Shown in pieces: positions 1 through 6,758 of a stretch of 8,016 bases of DNA (the first letter of the stretch is position 1; each line of letters opens with the position of its first letter). The stretch is taken from the NCBI GenBank assembly GCA_020059785.1, contig JAGVBL010000296.1, positions 1-8,016 of the forward strand, read 5' to 3'. Position numbers and translations under genes: made by a program. This DNA is from Ignavibacteriales bacterium (lineage in GTDB: Bacteria > Bacteroidota > Ignavibacteria > Ignavibacteriales > Melioribacteraceae). The notes beneath the pieces were generated by a model. The model saw only the letters and a program-made list of their open reading frames with translations, did not search any database and was not told the origin of the DNA.

Positions 1-546
1 GCCAAGTATTTCAAGGTTTTTCCAGAGCTCATTTTCATTATTAATTTTTTTAATTCCTATTGCACCGGCTTGCATTCTTGGTTTTAATACGTAAGGCGGT
101 TCTACATTGGAGAGATAGTTTTTTATCTTTTGATAATTCAAAATGTGTACAAAAGGCGGAACACTAATTCCCTCTTCTTCTGCTTTCATTCTCATTGCAA
201 GTTTATCGCGGAAATACCTTGCGGTTGTATCTCCCATTCCGGGTACACGTAAATGTTCTCTTAATCGTGCAGCTTTTTCAACATCAAAGTCATCCAGTGC
301 AACAATTTTATCAATTTGCTCGTTGCGTGCTAAGAAACTTACAGCATTAATCATGTGATCGATATTCCATTCTTTATTTACATCGGGCATGTAAAAAATT
401 TCATCAATACTTTCCTTTGGCCATTGCACATCATGCAGACTTTGAGATGTTAAAAGTAAAACTCTGCTCCCCTCCTCTTTAGCTTGCTTTAAGAAATCAA
501 AACCTTTTTCATAACTGGAGATACATAAAATGGTCGGTTTTTTCAT
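1..546 (-). CDS. ATP-grasp domain protein, 5' part only (runs off the left edge)
   Basis: Reading the - strand from the ATG at 546-544 gives 182 codons without a stop up to the window edge, so the C-terminal part is missing. An in-frame stop at 576-574 and no other Met upstream support this start; its ribosome binding site is weak (GCGGAA a few bases before). Residues 1-100 look like the Rossmann-like pre-ATP-grasp domain (MKKPTILCISSYEKG, then strand VLLLT at 29-33 and IVALDDFD at 81-88). Residues 113-131 (RDKLAMR...GISVPPF) and 152-167 (YVLKPR...AGAIGIKK) match the start of an ATP-grasp fold, with Lys155 as the likely ATP-contacting lysine. Such enzymes (CarB-, PurK- or ligase-like) couple ATP hydrolysis to carboxylate-amine ligation. 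The substrate cannot be told because the catalytic C-terminal half is outside the window. It is divergent from hemH, so a shared functional role is not implied. Confidence 0.85.
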   Translation of the reverse strand, partial: MKKPTILCISSYEKGFDFLKQAKEEGSRVLLLTSQSLHDVQWPKESIDEIFYMPDVNKEWNIDHMINAVSFLARNEQIDKIVALDDFDVEKAARLREHLRVPGMGDTTARYFRDKLAMRMKAEEEGISVPPFVHILNYQKIKNYLSNVEPPYVLKPRMQAGAIGIKKINNENELWKNLEILG

Positions 547-725
547 ATTGTATTCCGCTCTTTTATTCCCGACTTATTTTAAGGAAATATCCAGAATAAC
601 TCAATATAATTGTTCTTATAAATAAATAATGATACTAACTTCTAATTGGCACTCCTCTTTTGACTTAAATTCTTAGGTGAAATTTCTTAAATTTGCCGTG
701 CATTTTATAGAGAAAGGAAATCTTT
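547..725. promoter_or_regulatory. Divergent intergenic region, candidate promoters
   Basis: These 179 bases separate two divergently read genes, so promoters for both should lie here. On the + strand TAAATTTG at 688-695 matches the Bacteroidota -7 consensus TAnnTTTG, and a TTTG lies at 659-662. The 25-base spacing between them is longer than the usual 19-21. TTGACT at 660-665 resembles a sigma-70 -35 box, but I see no good -10 at 17 bases from it. TATAAT occurs at 605-610 without a matching -35. No operator palindrome or riboswitch was recognised. The region's role is secure from gene orientation; the individual boxes are tentative. Confidence 0.4.
713..720 (+). promoter_or_regulatory. Ribosome binding site that sets the hemH TTG start
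   Basis: AAAGGAAA lies 5 bases before the TTG at 726-728, with its GG 8 bases away. The reading frame is closed by TAG at 708-710, and no ATG or GTG falls between that stop and the TTG. This purine run is therefore what fixes the rare start codon. Confidence 0.7.
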
Positions 726-1679
726 TTGAGCAAAACTGCTGTAGTTCTACTTAATCTTGGCGGTCCAGATTCTTTAGAAGCCGTAGAACCTTTTTTATAT
801 AATCTATTTTGCGACCCCGATATTTTTAAGATTCCATTTGGGCAAAAATTATTTGCCAAATTAATTTCTAATAGACGGGCTCCAAAAATTATTGAAGAGT
901 ATAAGCTTATAGGCGGTAAATCTCCAATTAATGAATGGACTGAAATTCAGAGAAATAAATTAGAGATTGAGTTAAGAAAAATTAATTCCAATACCGATGT
1001 ATTAATTGCAATGCGTTACTGGATACCTTTAACGCAAACAACTATCGAAAAAATTGAAACCGGTAATTACGATAAGATAATTCTTCTTCCGCTTTATCCA
1101 CACTACTCTATTACAACAACCGGCTCTTCATTTAATGAATGGAATCGTTATTATAATGGTGAGGAAAAGAAATTAGTATTTATAAACAGTTATTATAATC
1201 ATCCCGGTTATCTGTCTGCAATAAATCAACGTATTGATGAAGCTCTTCTTAGTTTTTCTGATAATATTAGAAGTGAAGTTCAGCTTGTATTCAGTGCACA
1301 CGGCACACCTGTAAGTTTAGTAAAAAAGGGAGACCCGTATAGCATCCAGATAAAGCAAACTGTAGAAGCTGTAATGAAACAACGGAATTATTCTCATAAA
1401 CATCATCTTTGTTATCAGAGTAAAGTTGGACCGATGAAATGGCTTGAACCTGCAACAGATGCTATTATTGAAGAACTAGCATATAAGGGGAATAAACATC
1501 TGCTGATAATTCCTATCAGTTTTGTATCGGATCATATTGAAACTTTATTTGAACTTGATATTGAATACCGGCACGTTGCGGATGAGTGCGGAATTGAACG
1601 TTATATTGTAATGAAAGGATTAAATGACTCGCAATTGTTTATTGATGCATTGAAAGATCTTGTGATAAATGAAATTTAG
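726..1679 (+). CDS. hemH: Ferrochelatase (HemH)
   Basis: This 317-residue protein inserts Fe2+ into the porphyrin ring, the last step of haem synthesis, in the cytoplasm or at the inner membrane face. The length is normal for bacterial HemH. Visible family motifs are NLGGP (10-14), LPLYPHYS (121-128), FSAHGTP (189-195) with catalytic His192, YQSKVGPMKWL (230-240), and the segment HIETLFELDIEY (270-281) with the metal-path Glu272. Leu11 stands where Bacillus-type coproporphyrin ferrochelatases have Tyr, which suggests protoporphyrin IX as substrate. There are no extra C-terminal Cys residues for a 2Fe-2S cluster. The start is TTG: the frame is closed by a stop at 708-710 and the next Met is near residue 96, inside the fold. 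It is the first gene of the + strand run; the dcp-like gene follows after 68 bases. Confidence 0.96.
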   Translation: MSKTAVVLLNLGGPDSLEAVEPFLYNLFCDPDIFKIPFGQKLFAKLISNRRAPKIIEEYKLIGGKSPINEWTEIQRNKLEIELRKINSNTDVLIAMRYWIPLTQTTIEKIETGNYDKIILLPLYPHYSITTTGSSFNEWNRYYNGEEKKLVFINSYYNHPGYLSAINQRIDEALLSFSDNIRSEVQLVFSAHGTPVSLVKKGDPYSIQIKQTVEAVMKQRNYSHKHHLCYQSKVGPMKWLEPATDAIIEELAYKGNKHLLIIPISFVSDHIETLFELDIEYRHVADECGIERYIVMKGLNDSQLFIDALKDLVINEI

Positions 1680-1747
1680 ATTCATCTAAAATTGAATTTC
1701 TATTTCATTATTCACATCTATTTGATAAATGAAACAACGAGGAAGCC

Positions 1748-3841
1748 ATGAAAACAAAACTCATTCTTTTTATCACATTATTAATCAGTATCACTATGAC
1801 AAATGCTCAAAACAAAAATATCGACAACCCGTTCTTTAAAGAATGGAAAACTCCATGCGAAACACCTCCGTTCAACGAAATTAAAGTTGAACATTTTCTT
1901 CCGGCAATTGAAGAAGGAATCCGGCTTGAAAAAGCAGAGATCGATGCTATAATCAACAACCCCGAAAAACCAACATTCAGGAATACAATTATTCCTCTTG
2001 AAAAATCAGGCGAATTCCTTGGCAGAGTAAACCGCGTTTTCGGAGCGCTTAACGGTGCAAATACTACCGATGAAATTCAAAAAATTGCTCGCGTTACAAC
2101 CCCGATGCTTGCAAAACACCGGGACGATATTGCACTAAACGATAAACTCTTTGCCAGAATAAAAGCTGTTTATATGGATAAAGATAAACTTTCAGAAATA
2201 GAGAAAAATGTTGTTGAGAACTATTATAAAAATGCTGTTAGAAGCGGTGCCGAACTTGATGATGCCGGTAAAGAGAAACTCAGGCAGATTAACCAGGAAC
2301 TTTCGATGCTGGGATTAAAATTCAGCGAGAATGCTCTTAAAGAAACCAATGCAATTGCACTTGTTATTGATAAAAAAGAGGATTTGATTGGATTACCAGA
2401 AGATGTTATAAATTCTGCGGCTGAACTTGCTAAATCTAAAAACATGGAAGGCAAATGGGCGTTTTCATTACAGAAACCAAGCTTTATTCCTTTCCTTCAG
2501 TATTCACAAAAAAGAGAGCTTAGAGAAAAATTATTTAAGGCATATATAAATCGCGGTAATAATAACAACGAGTTTGATAACAAGAAAATTGTTTCCCGTG
2601 TTGCCTCCTTACGTGTTGATAGAGCAAACTTACTCGGTTATAAAGCATTTGCAGATTTTGTGCTTGAACGTAACATGGCAAATAATCCGGATAATGTTTA
2701 TAAATTCTTAAATGATCTTTGGACACCGGCTATAAAGAGAGCAAAGATGGAAGTTGCCGATATGCAGAAAATAATTGATAGAGAAGGAGGTAATTTCAAA
2801 TTAGCTTCTTGGGATTGGTGGTATTATGCAGAAAAAGTTAAAAAAGAAAAATACGATCTGGATGAATCGATGCTTCGCCCCTATTTCAAAATGGAAAATG
2901 TGAGAGCCGGTGCTTTCGAAGTAGCATCAAAATTATATGGAATTAAATTTATTCCAAGGAATGATATCGAAGTCTATCATCCTGATGTTGAAGTTTTTGA
3001 AGTACAGGAATCGGATGGAAGACATATCGGAATTTTCTATAGCGATTACTATCCGCGCGATGGTAAGAGAAGCGGTGCATGGTCCAGTGGATTTAGAGGA
3101 CAGCAGAACATCGATGGTAAATTTATTACCCCTCTTGTTTATAATGTTGGCAACTTTTCAAAACCGACTTCAGATAAACCGGCATTGATGAGTATTGATG
3201 AAGTTAATACGCTGTTCCACGAACTTGGGCATGGTTTGAATTCTCTTTTCTCAAATTACGATTATCCCGGCGGCAGAAGTACTCCACGGGATTTTGTAGA
3301 ACTTCCATCTCAAATAATGGAAAACTGGGCGTTAGAACCTGAAGTCCTTAAAATGTATGCCAAACATTATCTAACCGGCCAAACTATTCCTGATGAACTA
3401 ATTCAAAAAATCGTTAATTCAAGATTATTCAACCAGGGATTTGAAACAGTCGAGTATTTAGCCGCTTCATTTCTTGATATGGATTGGCACATGTTAACCG
3501 ATAATAAGGAACGTGACGTTATTGAATTTGAAAAAAATGTTTACAAGAAAATCGGTCTTCTGCCCGAAATTGAATCACGATACCAGAGCACAAACTTCGG
3601 ACATATACTTGGCGGATACGCTGCCGGTTATTACAGCTACATTTGGGCTGCGGTTCTGGATGCCGATGCATTTGATGCTTTTGTTGAAACGGGAAATTTA
3701 TTCGATAAGAAAACTGCTGATGATTTTAGAAATTTTATTCTTGCTAAGAGCGGATCGGAAGATTCTATGATTCTTTATAAAAAATTTAGAGGAAGAGAAC
3801 CTAAAGTTGATGCTTTGTTAAAACGCAGAGGTCTTGACTAA
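1748..3841 (+). CDS. dcp: Secreted M3 family zinc metallopeptidase, Dcp-like
   Basis: This 697-residue enzyme has the length and architecture of peptidyl-dipeptidase Dcp/oligopeptidase A (M3A), which degrade short peptides, Dcp by removing C-terminal dipeptides. Residues 1-20 form a signal peptide (basic MKTK, hydrophobic core, cleavage likely after Ala20 before Gln21) with no lipobox Cys, so a soluble periplasmic or exported enzyme is inferred. The N-terminal region (NPFFKEW...PPFNEIKVEHFLPAIEEG) is typical of Dcp. The zinc site is HELGH at 491-495, with Glu518 in FVELPSQ as third ligand. His619, Tyr624, Tyr628 and Tyr631 in the loop FGHILGGYAAGYYSY match the substrate-binding residues of thimet-type oligopeptidases. 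The loop between HELGH and Glu518 is two residues shorter than in thimet oligopeptidase. GAGGA-like bases at 1739-1743 (GAGGA) precede the ATG. It sits between hemH and hemY with 68- and 35-base gaps. Its peptide specificity cannot be read from sequence. Confidence 0.95.
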   Translation: MKTKLILFITLLISITMTNAQNKNIDNPFFKEWKTPCETPPFNEIKVEHFLPAIEEGIRLEKAEIDAIINNPEKPTFRNTIIPLEKSGEFLGRVNRVFGALNGANTTDEIQKIARVTTPMLAKHRDDIALNDKLFARIKAVYMDKDKLSEIEKNVVENYYKNAVRSGAELDDAGKEKLRQINQELSMLGLKFSENALKETNAIALVIDKKEDLIGLPEDVINSAAELAKSKNMEGKWAFSLQKPSFIPFLQYSQKRELREKLFKAYINRGNNNNEFDNKKIVSRVASLRVDRANLLGYKAFADFVLERNMANNPDNVYKFLNDLWTPAIKRAKMEVADMQKIIDREGGNFKLASWDWWYYAEKVKKEKYDLDESMLRPYFKMENVRAGAFEVASKLYGIKFIPRNDIEVYHPDVEVFEVQESDGRHIGIFYSDYYPRDGKRSGAWSSGFRGQQNIDGKFITPLVYNVGNFSKPTSDKPALMSIDEVNTLFHELGHGLNSLFSNYDYPGGRSTPRDFVELPSQIMENWALEPEVLKMYAKHYLTGQTIPDELIQKIVNSRLFNQGFETVEYLAASFLDMDWHMLTDNKERDVIEFEKNVYKKIGLLPEIESRYQSTNFGHILGGYAAGYYSYIWAAVLDADAFDAFVETGNLFDKKTADDFRNFILAKSGSEDSMILYKKFRGREPKVDALLKRRGLD

Positions 3842-3876
3842 TTAATTGTTGAATAATTTTTTTCGGTTAATATTGA

Positions 3877-5259
3877 ATGAGTGATAAAAAAAATATTGTG
3901 ATAATCGGCGCCGGTATTTCCGGGTTAACAACTGCATATTGGCTGAATAAAAACGATTATAAAATAACTGTTCTGGAATCGAAAAAGGAAGCCGGCGGTG
4001 CAATGGAAACAATAATTGAAGACGGCTTCCTTATTGATTCCGGTCCTAATTCCGGTCTTGAGACTACCCCGCTAATTCGTCAACTGGTTGATGAAGTCGG
4101 GCTTGCCAATGAAATGATTTATGCGAACGAATCATCAAATAAAAGATACATTTACCGTAATTGTGAATTACATCCATTACCTACTTCTGCGTCTGCATTT
4201 ATAACTACAAAACTTTTTTCTACAAAGGCAAAGTTCCGCATGATGGCTGAACCGTTTATTGGTAAATCTGATGACGGTTATTATCAGAGCATGGCTCAGT
4301 TTGTTAAGAGAAGATTAGGTCAGGAATTCCTCGATTATGCAATTGATCCTTTTGTAAGCGGTGTATTTGCCGGCGATCCATACAAGTTAAGTGTTAAGTC
4401 AGCTTTCCCTAAACTCTACCGTCTTGAAGAGGTTTACGGCGGATTGGTAAAGGGAATGATTAAAGGTGCAAGGGAAAGAAAAAAGCGAGCTGAACAATCG
4501 AAACAAAGTGCTAAGATGTTTTCGTTTATTAACGGAATGCAGAGTTTCCCGAAAGCAATTGCAGATAAATTGAAAGATAAAATCCAATACGAGAGCAGAG
4601 TTCAGAGTGTAGAGCGAAGAGTGAATGATTGGATTGTAAAATATGAACAAAATGGAGATGTGAAAGAAATAAAAACAGATTTTGTTCTTTCGACTATTCC
4701 AGTTCATTCTGCATCGCAAATTTTTTCGAATCTGGATTTTGAATTTGAAAAGCATTCACGGGCAATTTACTATCCACCTGTTATGGTATTGTTTATTGGA
4801 TTCAATAAGAAAGACATATTAAGGAAGCTCGATGGTTTCGGATTTTTAATTCCGTCTAAGGAAAAGAAGAGTTTTCTTGGTGCTATCTGGAGTTCAACAA
4901 TTTTTCCGAACCGATGTAATAATGATAATGCTGCGTTTACACTATTTATAGGTGGTGCCCGTTCGCCATATCTGTTCGATCTTGAAAAAGAAAAGTTGAT
5001 TGGAAAAGTTCTTCAAGAATTCAAACAGATTATGAATATTTCAAACGAACCTCTTTTTATTAAGGATAGAATGTGGAACAATGCTATTCCTCAGTACAAT
5101 ATTGGTTACATCGAACATGAAAATTATTTTGATAAATTTGAGAAAGATAATCCGGGAATTCTGATTGGCGGCAATTACCGTGGCGGTATTTCTGTTGGCG
5201 ATTGCGTTAAAAATTCTGAAATTACATTACAACGAATTAAAAGAGCCGGGGATGTTTAA
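3877..5259 (+). CDS. hemY: Oxygen-dependent protoporphyrinogen oxidase (HemY/HemG family)
   Basis: This 460-residue FAD enzyme oxidises protoporphyrinogen IX (or coproporphyrinogen III in some lineages) to the aromatic porphyrin, the step before iron insertion. It is the flavin amine-oxidase-type enzyme, often annotated hemG or hemY, and not the flavodoxin-like HemG of E. coli. Visible are the dinucleotide-binding GAGISG (11-16) with Glu34 for the ribose, GG at 40-41, DSGPNS (54-59), PFVSGVFAGDP (158-168), FGFLIP (321-326), WNNAIPQYNIGY (400-411) and the C-terminal FAD-contact motif GNYRGGISVGDCV (432-444). There is no signal peptide, so it is a cytoplasmic or peripheral membrane protein. The ATG at 3877 has no clear Shine-Dalgarno sequence; the GxGxxG motif at the normal distance supports this start. 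Whether the substrate is proto- or coproporphyrinogen cannot be decided from this gene alone. Codons 239-250 carry a period-7 DNA repeat (4593-4627). Confidence 0.94.
   Translation: MSDKKNIVIIGAGISGLTTAYWLNKNDYKITVLESKKEAGGAMETIIEDGFLIDSGPNSGLETTPLIRQLVDEVGLANEMIYANESSNKRYIYRNCELHPLPTSASAFITTKLFSTKAKFRMMAEPFIGKSDDGYYQSMAQFVKRRLGQEFLDYAIDPFVSGVFAGDPYKLSVKSAFPKLYRLEEVYGGLVKGMIKGARERKKRAEQSKQSAKMFSFINGMQSFPKAIADKLKDKIQYESRVQSVERRVNDWIVKYEQNGDVKEIKTDFVLSTIPVHSASQIFSNLDFEFEKHSRAIYYPPVMVLFIGFNKKDILRKLDGFGFLIPSKEKKSFLGAIWSSTIFPNRCNNDNAAFTLFIGGARSPYLFDLEKEKLIGKVLQEFKQIMNISNEPLFIKDRMWNNAIPQYNIGYIEHENYFDKFEKDNPGILIGGNYRGGISVGDCVKNSEITLQRIKRAGDV
4593..4627 (+). repeat. Degenerate heptanucleotide repeat inside hemY
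   Basis: Five consecutive 7-base units can be read: GAGCAGA (4593), GTTCAGA (4600), GTGTAGA (4607), GCGAAGA (4614) and a weaker GTGAATG (4621). The first four share GnnnAGA. The units encode the linker around residues 240-250 (SRVQSVERRVND), where homologues have a comparable strand-loop region, so the reading frame and protein length are not visibly disturbed. Confidence 0.45.
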
Positions 5260-5281
5260 TTTATAATGTATATTGTAAAAT
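5258..5281. repeat. Left arm of inverted repeat around the four-helix-bundle gene
   Basis: This arm pairs with 5673-5696 in reverse complement at 21 of 24 positions (mismatches at 5261/5693, 5273/5681 and 5278/5676). It begins inside the hemY stop codon (5257-5259) and reaches the ATG of the small gene at 5280. The core TATAATGTATA recurs exactly, inverted, in the right arm. Confidence 0.6.
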
Positions 5282-5666
5282 GAAAAAGATTGTGGCTGAA
5301 CAGAGAATTGAATACGGAAATATTTTATTAAATAAAAGTTTCCATTTTGCTGCTCGTTCGATTCGGTTATATAAATTACTTATTTCAAGAGATAAATCAC
5401 TTTACCCACTTTTTACTCAATTATTAAAAAGCTCAACTTCAATCGGTGCAAATATTTCTGAAGCACAGAGTGCCCCATCAAAAAAAGATTTTGTAAATAA
5501 ACTTAATATTGCTTTAAAAGAATCACAAGAAACGGATTATTGGTTAAAATTGCTTAAGGAATCCGAATCACTTTCTGAAGCTGAATTTGAAAGTATTTCA
5601 AACGATTGCATTGAATTAATTAAATTACTTACAAGTATTATAAAAAAATCGAAACAAACTCTATAA
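5280..5666 (+). CDS. Four-helix-bundle protein, S23 / 23S rRNA intervening-sequence family
   Basis: This 128-residue helical protein belongs to the family named for open reading frames inside 23S rRNA intervening sequences, also related to the Avd accessory protein of diversity-generating retroelements. The family signature is clear: SSTSIGANISEA at 51-62 and IALKES with ETDYWL at 77-89, followed by a final helix (IELIKLLTSIIKKS). The length is typical (about 115-130). It is basic and small, without signal peptide or membrane segment. Family members form oligomers and may bind nucleic acid; the role of orphan copies is unknown. The ATG at 5280 lies only 20 bases after the hemY stop and has no Shine-Dalgarno sequence; the upstream bases belong to an inverted-repeat arm. 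The gene separates hemY from hemB and is fully enclosed by the repeat, which suggests a cassette that inserted into a haem operon. No reverse transcriptase or rRNA lies nearby. Confidence 0.9.
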   Translation: MKKIVAEQRIEYGNILLNKSFHFAARSIRLYKLLISRDKSLYPLFTQLLKSSTSIGANISEAQSAPSKKDFVNKLNIALKESQETDYWLKLLKESESLSEAEFESISNDCIELIKLLTSIIKKSKQTL

Positions 5667-5672
5667 ATATAA

Positions 5673-5696
5673 ATTCTACATTATACATTATACATT
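5673..5696. repeat. Right arm of inverted repeat, with heptamer repeats
   Basis: This is the inverted partner of 5258-5281 (21 of 24 complementary). It starts 6 bases after the stop codon of the four-helix-bundle gene and ends 7 bases before the hemB ribosome binding site. Within it and one base beyond, TACATTA (5677), TACATTA (5684) and TACATTT (5691) form a 7-base tandem repeat. Confidence 0.6.
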
Positions 5697-5712
5697 TTCA
5701 ATTGGAGCAATC

Positions 5713-6696
5713 ATGGCTACATTTCCAACAAAAAGATTAAGACGATTAAGATATAATCCACTTGTCCGCGACATGGTTCGCGAGACAGCTTTAACAAAAG
5801 CTGATTTAATATATCCCCTGTTTGTTGTGCCCGGTAATAATGTTAAGAACGAGGTACGTTCTATGCCCGGTGTTTACCAAATGTCTATTGATGTTGTAGT
5901 AGAAGAATGCAAAGAAGTTGAACAACTCGGTATTCCGGCGGTTATCTTGTTCGGAATTCCGGATCATAAAGATGAAGTTGGATCAGGTGCATATGATCCG
6001 AATGGAATAATTCAACAAGCAGTCCGGGCAATTAAAGCTGAAGTTAAAGATCTACTTGTAATTACAGACGTCTGCTTATGCGAATACACTTCACACGGTC
6101 ACTGTGGAGTATTAGAAGGAGAAAATATTCTTAATGATGAAACTGTTTCGCTGCTTGCTAAAGAAGCGGTATCTCACGCTCAAGCCGGTGCTGATATAAT
6201 TGCTCCATCGGATATGATGGATGGACGTGTCTCTGCAATCCGTAAGGCACTGGACTACAAAGGTTTCAATAATATCCCAATATTAAGTTATGCCGTTAAA
6301 TATGCATCAGGATTTTACGGACCATTCCGCGATGCAGCAGAATCGGCACCGGCATTTGGAGACAGGCGTTCGCACCAGATGGATGTTGCAAACAGCAACG
6401 AAGCATTACGCGAAGCTGAAAGCGATATTGAAGAAGGTGCCGACATGATTATGGTAAAACCCGCCGGTGCTTATCTGGATATCATCTGGCGTGTTAAAGA
6501 AAAATTCGGAATGCCTACTGCGGCTTACCAGGTAAGCGGTGAATATGCAATGATTAAAGCCGCCGGAAAAAACAACTGGATTGATGAAGAAAGAGTTATG
6601 ATTGAATCTCTTATTGCAATTAAACGTGCCGGCGCAGATATGATATTAACTTACTTTGCAAAAGACGTTGCAAAATTTTTAGATAAGAATAAATAA
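5713..6696 (+). CDS. hemB: Porphobilinogen synthase (delta-aminolevulinic acid dehydratase)
   Basis: This 327-residue cytoplasmic enzyme condenses two 5-aminolevulinate molecules to porphobilinogen, the first step common to all tetrapyrroles. The length matches the family (about 324-330). The Schiff-base lysines are Lys196 in YAVKYAS and Lys249 in MVKPA. The Cys triad C121-x-C123 and C131 (DVCLCEYTSHGHCG) marks the zinc-dependent active-site type; Mg-only enzymes have Asp/Ala replacements here. Other family signatures are RLRRLRYNP (8-16), GSGAYDPNG (90-98), APSDMMDGRV (164-173) and the lid segment YGPFRDAAESAP (202-213). The ATG at 5713 follows GGAG (5704-5707) with 5 bases between, so translation initiates independently of the upstream cassette. 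It lies 46 bases after the four-helix-bundle gene and 62 bases before the MFS gene, all on the same strand. Confidence 0.97.
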   Translation: MATFPTKRLRRLRYNPLVRDMVRETALTKADLIYPLFVVPGNNVKNEVRSMPGVYQMSIDVVVEECKEVEQLGIPAVILFGIPDHKDEVGSGAYDPNGIIQQAVRAIKAEVKDLLVITDVCLCEYTSHGHCGVLEGENILNDETVSLLAKEAVSHAQAGADIIAPSDMMDGRVSAIRKALDYKGFNNIPILSYAVKYASGFYGPFRDAAESAPAFGDRRSHQMDVANSNEALREAESDIEEGADMIMVKPAGAYLDIIWRVKEKFGMPTAAYQVSGEYAMIKAAGKNNWIDEERVMIESLIAIKRAGADMILTYFAKDVAKFLDKNK

Positions 6697-6711
6697 TTTT
6701 TTTTAGATAAG
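6676..6711 (+). repeat. 12-base direct repeat across the hemB stop codon
   Basis: TTTTTAGATAAG occurs at 6676-6687, within the last hemB codons, and again at 6700-6711 just after the stop, 24 bases apart. It may be a small local duplication or chance in AT-rich sequence. The T run at 6697-6704 is not preceded by a hairpin, so I do not call a terminator. Confidence 0.35.
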
Positions 6712-6747
6712 TATTTAATTGTGCATGTAATTATGTCCGGCAGAATC

Positions 6748-6752
6748 AGGAA
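6748..6752 (+). promoter_or_regulatory. Ribosome binding site that sets the MFS TTG start
   Basis: AGGAA ends 6 bases before the TTG at 6759-6761. The frame is closed by TAA at 6753-6755 and the first in-frame ATG would be codon 52, inside the first membrane helix. This site therefore supports the TTG start. Confidence 0.6.
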
Positions 6753-6758
6753 TAAAGT

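Noticed and set aside
143..358. Open frame on the + strand, 71 codons
   Set aside because: It is antisense to the ATP-grasp gene, which shows clear family motifs; its translation resembles no family I know.
665..859. Open frame on the - strand across the hemH start
   Set aside because: It overlaps the hemH N-terminus and its ribosome binding site and has no recognisable protein features.
1703..1734. Possible hairpin after hemH (TTTCATT paired with AATGAAA)
   Set aside because: The stem is only 7 AT-rich pairs with an 18-base loop and no following T run, so it is not a credible terminator.
2224..3770. Several short open frames on both strands within the M3 peptidase gene
   Set aside because: All lie inside a full-length gene with intact catalytic motifs; their translations look like out-of-frame reading.
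4399..4755. 118-codon open frame on the - strand within hemY
   Set aside because: It is antisense to conserved hemY sequence; its length is explained by the AT-rich coding strand and it shows no domain.
5280..5666. Interpretation as Avd of a diversity-generating retroelement, or as a ribosomal protein
   Set aside because: No reverse transcriptase, template or variable repeat lies in the window. The S23 name comes from rRNA intervening sequences, and the protein is not a ribosomal subunit protein.
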